64,000 nucleotides of DNA from Pseudoxanthomonas sp. (GCF_035999195.1 NZ_DASYGY010000009.1:2356001-2420000), one strand, 5' to 3'. Shown: positions 1 to 9,074, counted from the stretch's first letter. Program-made: numbers and translations. The notes: generated by a model not told the origin, from the letters alone.

Positions 1-248
1 AACAGCGCGTCGGAGGTCTTCGGGTTGCCGTCGCCGCTGTCCTGCACGAAGAAGCCGCCGAGGCCCTCAAGAAATGCGCCGCTGACGATGCCTTCGACCG
101 TGACGGTCTGCCCGTCGAGCGCGCTGCGCGCGCCTTCGCCCTGGACCTGGCCAATGGGGATGACGGACTGCCTGGGTATCGCCGCGCAGGCGGGCAGCGT
201 CAACGAGGCAAGCAGGGCGAGGATGAGCAGCGAACGGGGAGACGTCAT
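1..248 (-). CDS. ExeM/NucH-type extracellular endonuclease, N-terminal fragment (runs off left edge)
   Basis: Only the first 82 codons are in the window; the gene continues past position 1. The start at 248 opens a hydrophobic signal segment ending LTLPACAA, which could be a lipobox (LPAC) or an ordinary signal peptidase site. The mature part begins IPIGQVQGEGARSALDGQ and continues with GGFFVQD and GDGNPKTSDALF. This matches, from memory, the N-terminal domain of ExeM/NucH-like secreted nucleases of the endonuclease/exonuclease/phosphatase superfamily, which degrade extracellular DNA. No catalytic residues are visible in this fragment. The ribosome site is weak (GCCTCCCG before ATG). The name is moderately secure; length and intactness cannot be judged. 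Confidence 0.62.
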   Translation of the reverse strand, partial: MTSPRSLLILALLASLTLPACAAIPRQSVIPIGQVQGEGARSALDGQTVTVEGIVSGAFLEGLGGFFVQDSGDGNPKTSDAL

Positions 249-373
249 CGGGAGGCAACCGGAAAAGCGAGGTAGCAAGGGTAAACGGATCGGGTGACGG
301 ACGATGCGGTGCCCGCGTGTTCCCCCTCGCCCCGCGCGCGGGGCGAGGGCATCCATCCAGTGCTCGCCAGCCC

Positions 374-403
374 AAACAAAAACGCCGCCCGAAGGCGGCG
401 TTT
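374..403 (-). terminator. Rho-independent terminator of the cytochrome c5 gene
   Basis: Read on the minus strand, AAACGCCGCC and GGCGGCGTTT form a ten-pair stem around a TTCG tetraloop, followed by TTGTTT. It starts about 20 nt after the stop codon of the cytochrome gene and is oriented to stop that transcript. Confidence 0.85.
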
Positions 404-420
404 CGTCGAAGGCTCGCGCC

Positions 421-939
421 TTACTTGCTGTTGGCCAGCATCCAGTCGACCGTCACCTGCACCTGCTCGTCGGTGAGCGCCGGGTTGCCGCCCTTCGGGG
501 GCATGATGCCGCCGTCCGGACCGGTGAAGCCTTCGATGGCGTGCTTGTACAGCGTGTCCACGCCCTTGGCGGCGCGCGCGCCCATGCCGGCGGCGGTCAG
601 CATCGGGGCCTTGCCGACGCCGTTGGTGTGGCAGGCGCCGCAGAGGTTCTTGTAGATCTCGCCACCGTCCAGCGTGCCGCCGTAGGCGACCTGGGACGAA
701 GCGGCCGCGGCGGCGGCAGCGGCGGCGGCCGCCTGCGCAGCGGCACCGGTTTCGCCGGCGTAGACGGCACCGGCCGGCGCGATGCGCGCCTCGGTGATCT
801 GGGCGGCCTTCGGATTCACTTCCGGCGGCAGGCTGTCGTGCAGGAAGTACGCACCGACGATCAGGCCGGCGGTGACCAGCATCAGGAAGCCGATCACCAT
901 CGAGAAATGCTTGAGGAATTCCAGGTCGTAGTTACGCAC
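421..939 (-). CDS. Membrane-anchored cytochrome c5
   Basis: A 172-residue protein beginning at a GTG (937-939) with AGGTGG five nt upstream. Residues about 14-34 form a single membrane anchor. An Ala-rich linker (about residues 64-80) leads to a class I c-type cytochrome domain with the haem motif CGACH and a distal Met in GGIMPPKGG. This is the cytochrome c5 family: a small periplasmic electron carrier held to the inner membrane, passing electrons between the bc1 complex and terminal oxidases. The gene is monocistronic, with its own terminator just downstream. The poly-Ala linker is unusually long and is coded largely by GCC/GCG repeats, so its length may vary between strains. Confidence 0.88.
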   Translation of the reverse strand: MRNYDLEFLKHFSMVIGFLMLVTAGLIVGAYFLHDSLPPEVNPKAAQITEARIAPAGAVYAGETGAAAQAAAAAAAAAAASSQVAYGGTLDGGEIYKNLCGACHTNGVGKAPMLTAAGMGARAAKGVDTLYKHAIEGFTGPDGGIMPPKGGNPALTDEQVQVTVDWMLANSK

Positions 940-1105
940 TTTCCACCTTTGGCAGCACGGCCGCGGGGCCGCGCATGGCTACGAAAACGAGGGCCGACGG
1001 ACAACGCGCTGCGCGATCCAGGCGGGACCGGGCGCCGGGGCGCCGCGGGCAAGGGCGCATTATAAGCAGTGCGGCCGTCTTTGCCTCAACACCGGCACGG
1101 CCCGG

Positions 1106-1819
1106 TCACTGGGCCAGATAGACCTGCAAGGGCGCGCGCAGGCCCTGCAGCAGCCCGCGGATGGGATAGCCCGCGCCGATGCCATGCCCTGACAGCGCCT
1201 GCTGCAGTACCTGCCGCTTTTCGCCGCCTTCGATATGCAGGTACAGGCGGCCGGCATCGCGCAGCATCGGCAGGGTCAGGGTGATCCGCGGTTCGCCTGC
1301 GCCGGGTGCGCGCATCGGCAGTACGGGGACGGTGGCGGCGGGGTCCATGGCGTCGGCCAGCCGGTCGCCGCCCGGGAAGAACGAGGCGGTATGCCCGTCG
1401 CCGCCCATGCCCAGCACCACCACGTCCAGTGAGGCCGGCAGCGCGGCGCCGACCTCGGCCAGCGCGGCCTCGGGCGTGTCGGTGGCGCGGTGCAGGGGGA
1501 CGAAGCGGGCAGCGGCGGCTTCATGCTGCAGCAGATGCTGCTTCACCAGGCGCGCGTTGGAGCGTTCGTGGTCGTCCGGGACCCAGCGTTCGTCGACCAG
1601 GGTGACGGTGACGTTCGCCCAGTCCAGCGGCTGGCGCGACAGGGCCTGCAGGAAGCGACGCGGCGTGGTGCCGCCCGACAGTGCGATGCTGGCCTGCCCG
1701 CGCGTCGCGAGTGCGGCGCGCAGGTCGTCGGCCACGGCCTGGGCCAGCGCGGAGGCGACGGCGTCTCCGTCCGGGAACGGGTGCAGCTGGATCTGCAGCG
1801 AGAGATCGGTGGGGGGCAT
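1106..1819 (-). CDS. pgl: 6-phosphogluconolactonase
   Basis: A 237-residue protein of the PGL (SOL/DevB) family, close to the usual length. It hydrolyses 6-phosphogluconolactone to 6-phosphogluconate in the cytosol, the second step of the oxidative pentose-phosphate and Entner-Doudoroff routes. Visible family signatures are ALSGGTTP (phosphate-binding segment), VDERWVPDDHERSN, and VVLGMGGDGHTASFFPG. It lies 87 nt downstream of zwf on the same strand and is probably cotranscribed with it. Unlike the classic Xanthomonas cluster as I remember it, glk-edd-eda do not follow; the next gene leftwards is the cytochrome. Product call is secure. Confidence 0.93.
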   Translation of the reverse strand: MPPTDLSLQIQLHPFPDGDAVASALAQAVADDLRAALATRGQASIALSGGTTPRRFLQALSRQPLDWANVTVTLVDERWVPDDHERSNARLVKQHLLQHEAAAARFVPLHRATDTPEAALAEVGAALPASLDVVVLGMGGDGHTASFFPGGDRLADAMDPAATVPVLPMRAPGAGEPRITLTLPMLRDAGRLYLHIEGGEKRQVLQQALSGHGIGAGYPIRGLLQGLRAPLQVYLAQ

Positions 1820-1906
1820 TGCGGGACTCGGGAGTGGGGGCTTCCCGGGGGAAGGCAGGCCGGCCGGCGGCCGGAATCGGGCCCCGCGGATGCGGGGCCG
1901 GCGGCG

Positions 1907-3385
1907 TCACACGGTGTCTTCGTGCCAGGTGCGGCCGTCGCGTTCGACCAGCGCCACGGCGGCACTCGGGCCCCACGAGCCGGCGGTGTACGGCTTGGGC
2001 GCATCGCGCTGGGTCTCCCAGGCGGCGAGGATCGGGTCGATCCACGCCCACGCGGCTTCGACTTCGTCGCGGCGCATGAAGAGCGTCTGGTTGCCGCGCA
2101 CCACGTCCATCAGCAGGCGCTCGTAGGCTTCCGGCTGGTGCACGCCGAAGGCCTCCGCGAAGCTCATGTCCAGCGGCACGTGCTGCAGGCGCAGGCCGCC
2201 CGGGCCGGGATCCTTGATCATGATCCACAGCTTCACGCCCTCGTCCGGCTGCAGGCGCAGCACCAGCTTGTTGCCCATCACCGGCCCGGCGCTGTCCTCG
2301 AAGATGGAGTGCGGGATCTGCTTGAAGGCGATGACGATCTCCGACACGCGCTCGGCCAGCCGCTTGCCGGTGCGCAGGTAGAACGGCACCCCGGCCCAGC
2401 GCCAGTTGTCGACTTCAGCCTTCAGCGCCACGAAGGTTTCGGTGCGCGAATCGGGCTTGCCCAGTTCGTCCAGATAGCCCGGCACGGCGGCGCCGCTGCT
2501 GGCGCCGGCGCGGTACTGGCCACGCACGGACAGGTGGGCGACGTCTTCGCCACGGATCGGCTTGAGCGAGCGCAGCACCTTGAGCTTCTCGTCGCGTACG
2601 GCATCGGCCTGCAGCGCCGCCGGCGGTTCCATCGCCACCATGCACAGCAGCTGCAGCAGGTGGTTCTGCACCATGTCGCGCAGGGCGCCGGAGGTGTCGT
2701 AGTAGCCGGCCCGCTTCTCCAGGCCGACGGTTTCGGCCACGGTGATCTGCACGTGGTCGATGCGGCTGGCGTTCCACAGCGGCTCGAACAGGATGTTGGC
2801 GAACCGAAGGGCCAGCAGGTTCTGGACGGTCTCTTTGCCCAGGTAGTGGTCGATGCGGAAGATCTGGCGTTCCGCGAAGGCGCTGCCGACGGCGTCGTTG
2901 ATGACCGCCGCGCTGGCCGAGTCGTGGCCGATCGGCTTCTCGATCACCACGCGCGCGTTGCCGGTGTTCAGGCCGTGCGCGCGCAGGCGGTCGCAGATGG
3001 CGACGAACAGGGTGGGACTGGTGGACAGGTAGAACACGCGGATGCGGTCGCCGGTCGTCTGCAGGCGGCCGGCGAACTCGTCCCAGCCTTCGTCCTTGGT
3101 GGCGTCCAGCGCCAGGTAGCCGAGCTTCTGCAGGAACGCCGGCAGCTTGGCTTTCAGGGTTTCGTCGCTGGCGGCGATGCGGGCCAGCGCGTCGCCGACC
3201 TTGGCCTGGTATTCGGCGTCGCCCTGCTTGTCGCGGGCCACGCCGATGATGCGGCTGTCCTCGGGAATCTGGCCGTCGGCGTAGCGCCGCAGCAGGCCCG
3301 GCAGCAGCTTGCGCAACGCCAGGTCGCCGGTGCCGCCGAAGATGACGAGATCGAAGGTGTCGACAGGCAGGGTCTTCGCGGTCAC
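1907..3385 (-). CDS. zwf: Glucose-6-phosphate dehydrogenase
   Basis: A 492-residue enzyme that oxidises glucose-6-phosphate to the 6-phospholactone with NAD(P)+, the entry to the oxidative pentose-phosphate and Entner-Doudoroff pathways. The nucleotide-binding motif GGTGDLA is at about residues 17-23, and the active-site motif RIDHYLGKE is present. The GTG at 3385 (MTAKTLPVDTFDLVIFGG) is chosen because the longer frame to 3439 would run through the promoter and operator. Upstream lies a divergent GntR-family regulator gene; a candidate promoter at 3419-3449 contains an operator-like repeat, so repression by that regulator is likely. Followed by pgl. Confidence 0.93.
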   Translation of the reverse strand: MTAKTLPVDTFDLVIFGGTGDLALRKLLPGLLRRYADGQIPEDSRIIGVARDKQGDAEYQAKVGDALARIAASDETLKAKLPAFLQKLGYLALDATKDEGWDEFAGRLQTTGDRIRVFYLSTSPTLFVAICDRLRAHGLNTGNARVVIEKPIGHDSASAAVINDAVGSAFAERQIFRIDHYLGKETVQNLLALRFANILFEPLWNASRIDHVQITVAETVGLEKRAGYYDTSGALRDMVQNHLLQLLCMVAMEPPAALQADAVRDEKLKVLRSLKPIRGEDVAHLSVRGQYRAGASSGAAVPGYLDELGKPDSRTETFVALKAEVDNWRWAGVPFYLRTGKRLAERVSEIVIAFKQIPHSIFEDSAGPVMGNKLVLRLQPDEGVKLWIMIKDPGPGGLRLQHVPLDMSFAEAFGVHQPEAYERLLMDVVRGNQTLFMRRDEVEAAWAWIDPILAAWETQRDAPKPYTAGSWGPSAAVALVERDGRTWHEDTV

Positions 3386-3418
3386 GGGCGTCTCGGTGCA
3401 GCGGGAGTGAGGAGGCCA

Positions 3419-3449
3419 ACAATACCACCGCGTTACCAAGCGATGCCAA
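3419..3449 (-). promoter_or_regulatory. Candidate zwf promoter containing a GntR-type operator
   Basis: On the minus strand TTGGCA (3444-3449) and TATTGT (3419-3424) could be -35 and -10 boxes, with a long 19-nt spacer. Inside lies cttggtaacgcggtggtatt (revcomp of 3421-3440), two direct TGGTA half-sites 11 bp apart. An inverted copy of the same pattern occurs at 3482-3501 before the regulator gene. The long spacer makes the promoter assignment tentative; the repeated pattern itself is plain. Confidence 0.5.
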
Positions 3450-3481
3450 CAGGTGTGGTGCTGTGGGCGGATTGTTGCGGC

Positions 3482-3501
3482 ATTGGTACCTCACTGGTAT
3501 C
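3482..3501 (+). promoter_or_regulatory. Candidate autoregulatory operator/promoter of the GntR gene
   Basis: The sequence attggtacctcactggtatc matches the zwf-side copy at 14 of 20 positions, again with TGGTA half-sites 11 bp apart. It overlaps a possible promoter TTGCGG (3475-3480), N17, TATCTT (3498-3503), whose start site would fall at or next to the ATG at 3511. TGGTA-type half-sites fit the HutC branch of GntR regulators. Confidence 0.5.
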
Positions 3502-3510
3502 TTGATTCGT

Positions 3511-4260
3511 ATGCAAACGAACCTGCTCGAGGAATACCAGCGGCTGCAGACCGGGGAATCCACCCGGGCCGTGGCTTACCTGCGCCTGCGTCGCGCGCTG
3601 CAGAACCTGATGGATGCCGGTGTGTTGCGACCCGGACAGGCGCTGCCGAGCGAGCGCGACCTGGCCCAGCTGCTGGATCTGTCCCGGGTGACCATCCGCA
3701 AAGCGTTGGCCGGGTTGATCGAAAGTGGTCTGCTCGTGCAGCGTCAGGGTGCCGGCACGTTCGTCGCCGAGCGCATCCTTCGCCAGTTCTCGCGCCTGAC
3801 CAGCTTCACCGACGACCTGCGCGAGCGTGGCCTCAACCCGCAGGTGAAGTTCCTGGAGCGCTCGGTCGGGGAAGTGACCCCGGAAGAATCGATGGCCCTG
3901 AACCTGTCACCGGGCAGTGGCGTGGTGCGCATGTACCGGCTCCGCCACGTGGACGGCGCCCCGATCGCCATCGAGCGCACGCTCGTGCCCTATGCCCTGC
4001 TGCCGGACCCGGAGAGCGTGACCACTTCTTTGTACGAGGCGCTGGATGCGCACGGGCACCGCCCGCGTCGCGCCCTGCAGCGTCTTCGCGCCGTGGCCTT
4101 GGACGAAGAAGCGGCCCGCCATCTGGAGCTGCCGGTCGGGGCGCCCGGCCTGCTGGTCGAGCGCCGGGCGTTCCTTGAGGATGGCCGGGTCGTGGAATCC
4201 ACCCGGTCGTATTACCGCGGCGACGCCTACGACTTCGTCGCCGAACTGCAGAGCGACTGA
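3511..4260 (+). CDS. GntR/HutC-family transcriptional regulator
   Basis: A 249-residue regulator. Residues about 19-85 form the GntR winged helix, with GQALPSERDLAQLLDLSR and VTIRKALAGLIESGLLVQRQ; the remaining two thirds is a UTRA ligand-binding domain, closing with VESTRSYYRGDAYDF, the usual HutC-type end. UTRA domains often sense sugar phosphates or similar metabolites. Transcribed divergently from zwf-pgl with two mirrored operator-like sites between the genes, so it probably represses itself and zwf-pgl; the ligand is unknown. ATG at 3511 is preferred over the frame opening at 3463 because a -10-like TATCTT ends 7 nt before it and no ribosome site is visible. Confidence 0.85.
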   Translation: MQTNLLEEYQRLQTGESTRAVAYLRLRRALQNLMDAGVLRPGQALPSERDLAQLLDLSRVTIRKALAGLIESGLLVQRQGAGTFVAERILRQFSRLTSFTDDLRERGLNPQVKFLERSVGEVTPEESMALNLSPGSGVVRMYRLRHVDGAPIAIERTLVPYALLPDPESVTTSLYEALDAHGHRPRRALQRLRAVALDEEAARHLELPVGAPGLLVERRAFLEDGRVVESTRSYYRGDAYDFVAELQSD

Positions 4261-4424
4261 TTCCCGCCGGCCAGGCCGGCAATTTCCGCCTTTTCCGCCC
4301 CTGCCTGTCCTGATCCGGACCGGTGGGGCGAGCTTTGTTGTGCGTGATACAGGCCGCCGCCGGTCTGTCGACACAGGCCATCTGTCGGGATCGGCGGGAT
4401 TCTGGCGTCAATGCCGCGATCTTC

Positions 4425-4440
4425 TGTGATGAAGTTCACG
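4425..4440. promoter_or_regulatory. Clp/CRP-type binding site upstream of the DUF11-OmpA gene
   Basis: TGTGATGAAGTTCACG is TGTGA-N6-TCACG, one base off the symmetric CRP/Clp consensus TGTGA-N6-TCACA. Its centre is about 65-70 bp upstream of the start site predicted from the promoter at 4465-4493. In Xanthomonas, Clp is a CRP homologue that responds to cyclic di-GMP. Confidence 0.6.
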
Positions 4441-4464
4441 CGTTTATCTATTGACGCCAACGAG

Positions 4465-4493
4465 TTGACGTTAAATTAAAGTAAATGTGTAAT
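4465..4493 (+). promoter_or_regulatory. Sigma-70 type promoter of the DUF11-OmpA / barrel operon
   Basis: TTGACG (4465-4470), a 17-nt spacer and TGTAAT (4488-4493) match the -35 and -10 consensus at five of six positions each. A second TTGACG sits at 4451-4456. The surrounding 50 bp are strikingly AT-rich for this genome. The predicted leader to the GTG at 4668 is about 170 nt. The rest of the 407-bp gap (4261-4424) shows only a weak GC hairpin (GCCGG..CCGGC, 4267-4281) after the GntR stop. Confidence 0.65.
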
Positions 4494-4667
4494 AGGCGTC
4501 TCGTTTTTGTGTGAAATGTCCGCTTCAGGGAACGAAGCGCGATTTGTGACGTGTGCCCGTTCAGGCAGGCCGACATCGGCCGGCTGACGGGCAGTGCGAC
4601 TTTCAAGACAGCCTTGGGGGAGGCAGTCCCGGCTGGCCTCACTCCCGATCCAGCGCAAGGGACCACC

Positions 4668-7600
4668 GTGTACGTCTCGACTCAATTCCGTCGTTTGGCC
4701 AGCGAGAGCCGTTCCGTCCTCGTTCTCGGGGCGCTGGCTCTCCATGGCGCGTTCGCGGCACCGGTATTCGCGCAGACCCAGGTCACCAACACCGCCACCG
4801 TCACGCTGCCGGCGAACGTGGTGGATACGGACACCGACAACAACACGTCGAGCGTCACGGTCGGCGTGGTGGCGCCCCGGCTGCAGATGACGAAGACGGC
4901 AAGCGCCGCCAGCTTCACGGTGGGGGTGGCGGCCAGCTACACATTGTCGGTCCAGAACACCGGGACCGCGGCCACCACGGCTCCGGCGACCATCACCGAC
5001 ACGATTCCGACCGGCCTGGCCCTCGGCACACTGCCCTCGGGCTGCAGCGCGTCCGGACAGACCGTCACCTGTACGGTGGGGACGGGTCTGGCCGCCGGCG
5101 CCAGCGCCGGTTTCGTGATTCCGGTGACACCGACCGCACCGTCGCCGGCCCCCGGCCTGACGAACACCGCCACCGTGACCGGTGGCGGCGATCCGACGTG
5201 TCCGGCCAATACCCGCTGCACGAGCTCGATCCAGACGCCCGTGCAGCCGGTCATCGACGCGCTCGACGACAGTTACAACGTGGCCGCCACGGGCGGTACC
5301 ACCGCGAGCGTCATCGTCAACGACACCACCAATAATGTAGCCGCCGTCATCGGCACCAACGTCACGTTGACGCCCGGCACCGCGCCGACTCCGTCGGCCG
5401 GCAGCATCGCGATGAATGCCGACGGCACCATCAGCGTGGCGCCGAACACCACCGCAGGCAGCTACGGCTATCCGTACCAGATCTGCACCAGCCCTGCCAC
5501 GGCGCCGCCGACCTGCGATACCGCCATCGCGACCATCGTCGTCGCCCCGGCGCCTGCGCTGACGATCGAGAAGACGGCCGGCGCGCCGACGGGCAGCACG
5601 GCGGGCAGCACGATCGCCTACAGCTTCCTGGTGACCAACACGGGCAACGTGACGCTCACGGGCATCGCGATCACCGACCCGCTGCTGGCCACGGCGCCGG
5701 TGTGCCCGGTGACGACGCTGGCCCCGGGTGCGAGCACGACCTGCACGGGCAGCTACGCGATCACGCAGGCGGACATCGATGCCGGTGTGGTGAACAACAG
5801 CGCCACGGCCACGGGCACGCCGCCGACGGGTCCGTCGGTGACCTCGCCGCCTGACACGACGAGCACGCCGATCACGCAGAGCTCCTCGCAGACACTGGTG
5901 AAGGCGCTGACCGGAGACAGCACCGGTGGTGCGGTCGCGGTGGGCGACGAGCTGACCTACACGGTCACGATGACCAATACGGGCAACACGACGCTGACCA
6001 ATGTGGTGGTGAGCGATGCGCTGATCACCCCGAACAGCACCACCTGCGCCAGCGTGGCGCCGGGTGCGACCTGCCAGCTGGTGGGTACGTACACGGTGAC
6101 CCAGGCCGACGCCGATGCGGGCACGGTCCGCAACACGGCGGTGGTGACCAGTCCGGTCTGCCCGGCGGGCAGCACGGATCCGTCGTGCACGACGACGATC
6201 GACACCCCGGTCGAGAATCCGCAGGTGACCTACAGCAAGTCGGTCACCCTGCCGGTCGGCCAGACCGAGGTTTCGGTGGGCGATACGCTGACGTACACGC
6301 TGCAGGTGGTTGTGGCCGATGCTGCCACCACGGCGCCGGTCATGCTGACCGACACCATGGGCCAGGGCCTCACGCCGGGTGTGGTGAACGCGGGGGCCTT
6401 CAGCTGCGCCGCCGGCAGTCCGCTGGTCTGCACGCTGCCGGCCGGCACGGCGCCGGGGACCTATGCGGTCACCTACACCGCGATCGTCAACGAGCTCGCC
6501 ACGGGCTTCGTGCGCAACACCGTGATCGCGACGGGCGACGATGCCCCGACCTGCCAGGGCAGCTGCCAGACCGACACCATCGTGACCGAGCCGCTGCCGG
6601 CCATCATCAGCTACGGCAAGACCGTGACGCTGCCGGCCGGTCGTACCCAGGTCGTGGCGGGCGACGTGCTGACCTACACGCTGACCACCACGGTGGCGGC
6701 GGCGCCGACGTCCGGCGTGCTGACGCTGACCGACACGCCAGGCAATGGCCTGACGTTCGGCGCGGTGACCAGTGCCGGCGCCTACACCTGCTCGGGCACG
6801 CAGCCGCTGGTCTGCACCCTGCCGGCCGGCACGGCGCCCGGGGTGTACGCGCTGAGCTACACCGCCACCGTGAACGCGCAGGCGTCCGGCGTGGTCCGGA
6901 ACAGCGTGGTCGGCAGCAGCGACGACAACCCGGTCTGTGCGACGGATTGCGATGTCGAAACGCCGGTCGCGGCCCCGGTCATCACCGTCAACAAGAGCGC
7001 TGATCCGGGCAATGGCACGACGGTCGAACCCGGCCAGGTGATCACCTACGTCCTGTCCGTCGAAGTCGGCCAGGCGGCCACCCGCGCGACCGTGACGCTG
7101 GTCGATACGCCCGGCGCAGGACTGGTGCCGCGTCCGATGCCCGCCGGCTGCGACTACAACGGCACCACGATCACCTGCACGTTGCCGGCCGGTACGCCGG
7201 TGGGCATGCATACGTTCACCTACACCGCGACCGTCGATGCCTCGGCGAGCGGCCGCGTATCGAACGTGGTCGTGGCGACCAGCGGTGACACGACGGGCGA
7301 CCCGCCGACCTGCCAGAGCTGCAGCACCGAGCATCAGGTCGACCTGCCCGAGATCCGCCTGAGCAAGTCGGCCGGTGCGCGCGAGGTGAAGCTCGGCGAC
7401 CTGGTCCGCTACACGCTGACCGTGGAGAACGTGGGCACCAGCGACCTGGTGAACGGCCGCATCATCGACACGCCGCCGGCAGGGTTCACCTATGTCGAAG
7501 GCTCGCTGGTGGCCGGCGATGCCGACCGGATGGCGACAGTGTCGGGGACGTACCCGATCCGCATCGACGGCTTCGACGTGCCTGCGGGCGAAACCGCCAC

Positions 7601-9074
7601 CCTCGTCTACGTGATGCGCGTCGGTGCCGGCGTCCGCCCGGGCACCCACGTCAACCAGGCGCAGGTGCGTTCGGCCACCGATGAGCCGCTGTCTAACATG
7701 GCGACGGCGGAGGTGACGCTGACGGCCGACGCCCTGATCGACGACAGCCTGCTGATGGGTACGGTCTTCAACGACCGCGATGGCGATGGCTGGCAGGACA
7801 GCGCTGCGTTGAGCGGTGTCAGGGTGCGCGGCGGCTTCGCGCCGGGTGCGTACATCGCCAACTCCACCACGGTGGACCGTGGCGCCGGCCCGCAGCCGGA
7901 GCCTGATGCCAGCTCGCCGCTGCTGCACGGCATCGCGGTGGGCGCCATCGCGGGCCGCCAGTCGGTGGCCGAGCCGGCCGATGCGCAGGAAGTGGTGATC
8001 CGCCAGCGCCTGAGCGAGGCCAGCTTCACCGACGACTTCGTGCTGACCAGCGACCAGGGCGTGACCGTGCGCATGGATGCGGCGGGCAATACCCGCGTCG
8101 AGAAATCGGGCGATGCGGCGAAGGGCCTGAATGCCGCGACGCCGACGGTCGAGCGCCGTGTGTCGCAGGGTGAGGGCGGCTACGTGGTCGACTACGTCAT
8201 CCGCAACGCCGGCATCGACGAACGCGGTATCCCCGGCGTGCGCATCGCCTCGGTGGAAGGTCTGCTGATCGAGACCGACCAGTACGGCCGCTACCACCTG
8301 ACCGGCGTGTCGGGTGGCACGTGGGAACGCGGTCGCAACTTCATCCTGAAGGTCGATCCGTCCACGTTGCCGGCCGGTGCCGAGTTCACCACCGACAACC
8401 CGCTGCTGCGCCGGATCACCCCCGGCGTACCGGTCCGCTTCGACTTCGGCGTGACGTTGCCGGAGCAGGTGATCGAGGGCGGTGAGGAGCAGGTCGAGCT
8501 GGAACTGGGCGAGGTGTTCTTCGCCCCGGGCAGCGCCGAGGTGCGTGCGCAGTACCTGCCGGTCATCGACGCGATGGCCTCGCAGGTGCGCAAGTACCGG
8601 GGTGGCGAAGTGGTCATCGACGCCAACGGCGACAGCGAGGGCCTGGCCTTCCAGCGTGCCGAGGCGGTCAAGACGGCGCTGCTGGCCAAGCTGGACGACC
8701 AGGCCGCGAAGGCGCTGGTGGTCAGTGCACGCGGCAACGTCGACGACCCGGGTTCGCTGGTGGTCGGCGTCGACGAGGGCGGAGCCTTGCTGGGCACGGT
8801 GCTGTTCGACACCGACAAGGCGGTGATCCGTCCCGAGTTCACGCCCCTGCTCGACAGGATCGCGGCATCGCTCGAGATGCGCGGCGGCGGCAGCATCGCC
8901 ATCGTCGGCCACACCGACCAGCGCGGCTCCCACGCCTACAACACGGCGCTGGGCATGCGTCGCGCCAAGGCCGTCTACGACGCCATCGCCACGCGTCTGA
9001 GTCCGGAGGTGCGCGCCAAGGTGCGCGTGGACGCCAGCAACGATCCGACCGCCCCTGTCGGCGTGCGTAAGTGA
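4668..9074 (+). CDS. Giant surface protein with DUF11-type repeats, SdrD-like B domain and C-terminal OmpA domains
   Basis: A 1468-residue exported protein. The GTG at 4668 follows AAGGGA by five nt and gives a clean signal peptide (cleavage near VFAQ-TQV, about residue 36); the longer frame from 4551 lacks this. Domains by eye: DUF11 at about 72-183; an Ig-like module (DALDDSYNVAATGG) at 195-295; two DUF7507-like repeats at 296-516 (each with TQADxDAG); three near-identical repeats at about 520-894 (SVTLPxGxT, LPAGTAPGxYAxxYTA); another DUF11 to about 1020; an SdrD-like segment (VFNDRDGDGWQD) near 1029; then two OmpA-like domains. The last carries HTDQRGSHAYNTALGMRRA, the peptidoglycan-binding signature. 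The protein thus seems tethered to peptidoglycan. It is followed after 11 nt by an outer-membrane barrel gene, likely its partner. The function is not established. Confidence 0.85.
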   Translation: MYVSTQFRRLASESRSVLVLGALALHGAFAAPVFAQTQVTNTATVTLPANVVDTDTDNNTSSVTVGVVAPRLQMTKTASAASFTVGVAASYTLSVQNTGTAATTAPATITDTIPTGLALGTLPSGCSASGQTVTCTVGTGLAAGASAGFVIPVTPTAPSPAPGLTNTATVTGGGDPTCPANTRCTSSIQTPVQPVIDALDDSYNVAATGGTTASVIVNDTTNNVAAVIGTNVTLTPGTAPTPSAGSIAMNADGTISVAPNTTAGSYGYPYQICTSPATAPPTCDTAIATIVVAPAPALTIEKTAGAPTGSTAGSTIAYSFLVTNTGNVTLTGIAITDPLLATAPVCPVTTLAPGASTTCTGSYAITQADIDAGVVNNSATATGTPPTGPSVTSPPDTTSTPITQSSSQTLVKALTGDSTGGAVAVGDELTYTVTMTNTGNTTLTNVVVSDALITPNSTTCASVAPGATCQLVGTYTVTQADADAGTVRNTAVVTSPVCPAGSTDPSCTTTIDTPVENPQVTYSKSVTLPVGQTEVSVGDTLTYTLQVVVADAATTAPVMLTDTMGQGLTPGVVNAGAFSCAAGSPLVCTLPAGTAPGTYAVTYTAIVNELATGFVRNTVIATGDDAPTCQGSCQTDTIVTEPLPAIISYGKTVTLPAGRTQVVAGDVLTYTLTTTVAAAPTSGVLTLTDTPGNGLTFGAVTSAGAYTCSGTQPLVCTLPAGTAPGVYALSYTATVNAQASGVVRNSVVGSSDDNPVCATDCDVETPVAAPVITVNKSADPGNGTTVEPGQVITYVLSVEVGQAATRATVTLVDTPGAGLVPRPMPAGCDYNGTTITCTLPAGTPVGMHTFTYTATVDASASGRVSNVVVATSGDTTGDPPTCQSCSTEHQVDLPEIRLSKSAGAREVKLGDLVRYTLTVENVGTSDLVNGRIIDTPPAGFTYVEGSLVAGDADRMATVSGTYPIRIDGFDVPAGETATLVYVMRVGAGVRPGTHVNQAQVRSATDEPLSNMATAEVTLTADALIDDSLLMGTVFNDRDGDGWQDSAALSGVRVRGGFAPGAYIANSTTVDRGAGPQPEPDASSPLLHGIAVGAIAGRQSVAEPADAQEVVIRQRLSEASFTDDFVLTSDQGVTVRMDAAGNTRVEKSGDAAKGLNAATPTVERRVSQGEGGYVVDYVIRNAGIDERGIPGVRIASVEGLLIETDQYGRYHLTGVSGGTWERGRNFILKVDPSTLPAGAEFTTDNPLLRRITPGVPVRFDFGVTLPEQVIEGGEEQVELELGEVFFAPGSAEVRAQYLPVIDAMASQVRKYRGGEVVIDANGDSEGLAFQRAEAVKTALLAKLDDQAAKALVVSARGNVDDPGSLVVGVDEGGALLGTVLFDTDKAVIRPEFTPLLDRIAASLEMRGGGSIAIVGHTDQRGSHAYNTALGMRRAKAVYDAIATRLSPEVRAKVRVDASNDPTAPVGVRK

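Noticed and set aside
1490..3505. A 671-codon plus-strand frame across pgl and zwf
   Set aside because: Shadow of two secure genes; no recognisable protein features.
5555..7350. Internal repeats of the DUF11 protein as a mobile or CRISPR-like array
   Set aside because: The repeats are in frame, about 330-375 bp, diverged, and correspond to protein domains.
4476..8933. A 1485-codon open frame antisense to the DUF11-OmpA gene
   Set aside because: High G+C and repetitive Thr/Ala/Val codons keep the opposite frame open; the peptide is His/Arg/Ala-rich with no domain, whereas the plus frame has signal peptide and known domains.
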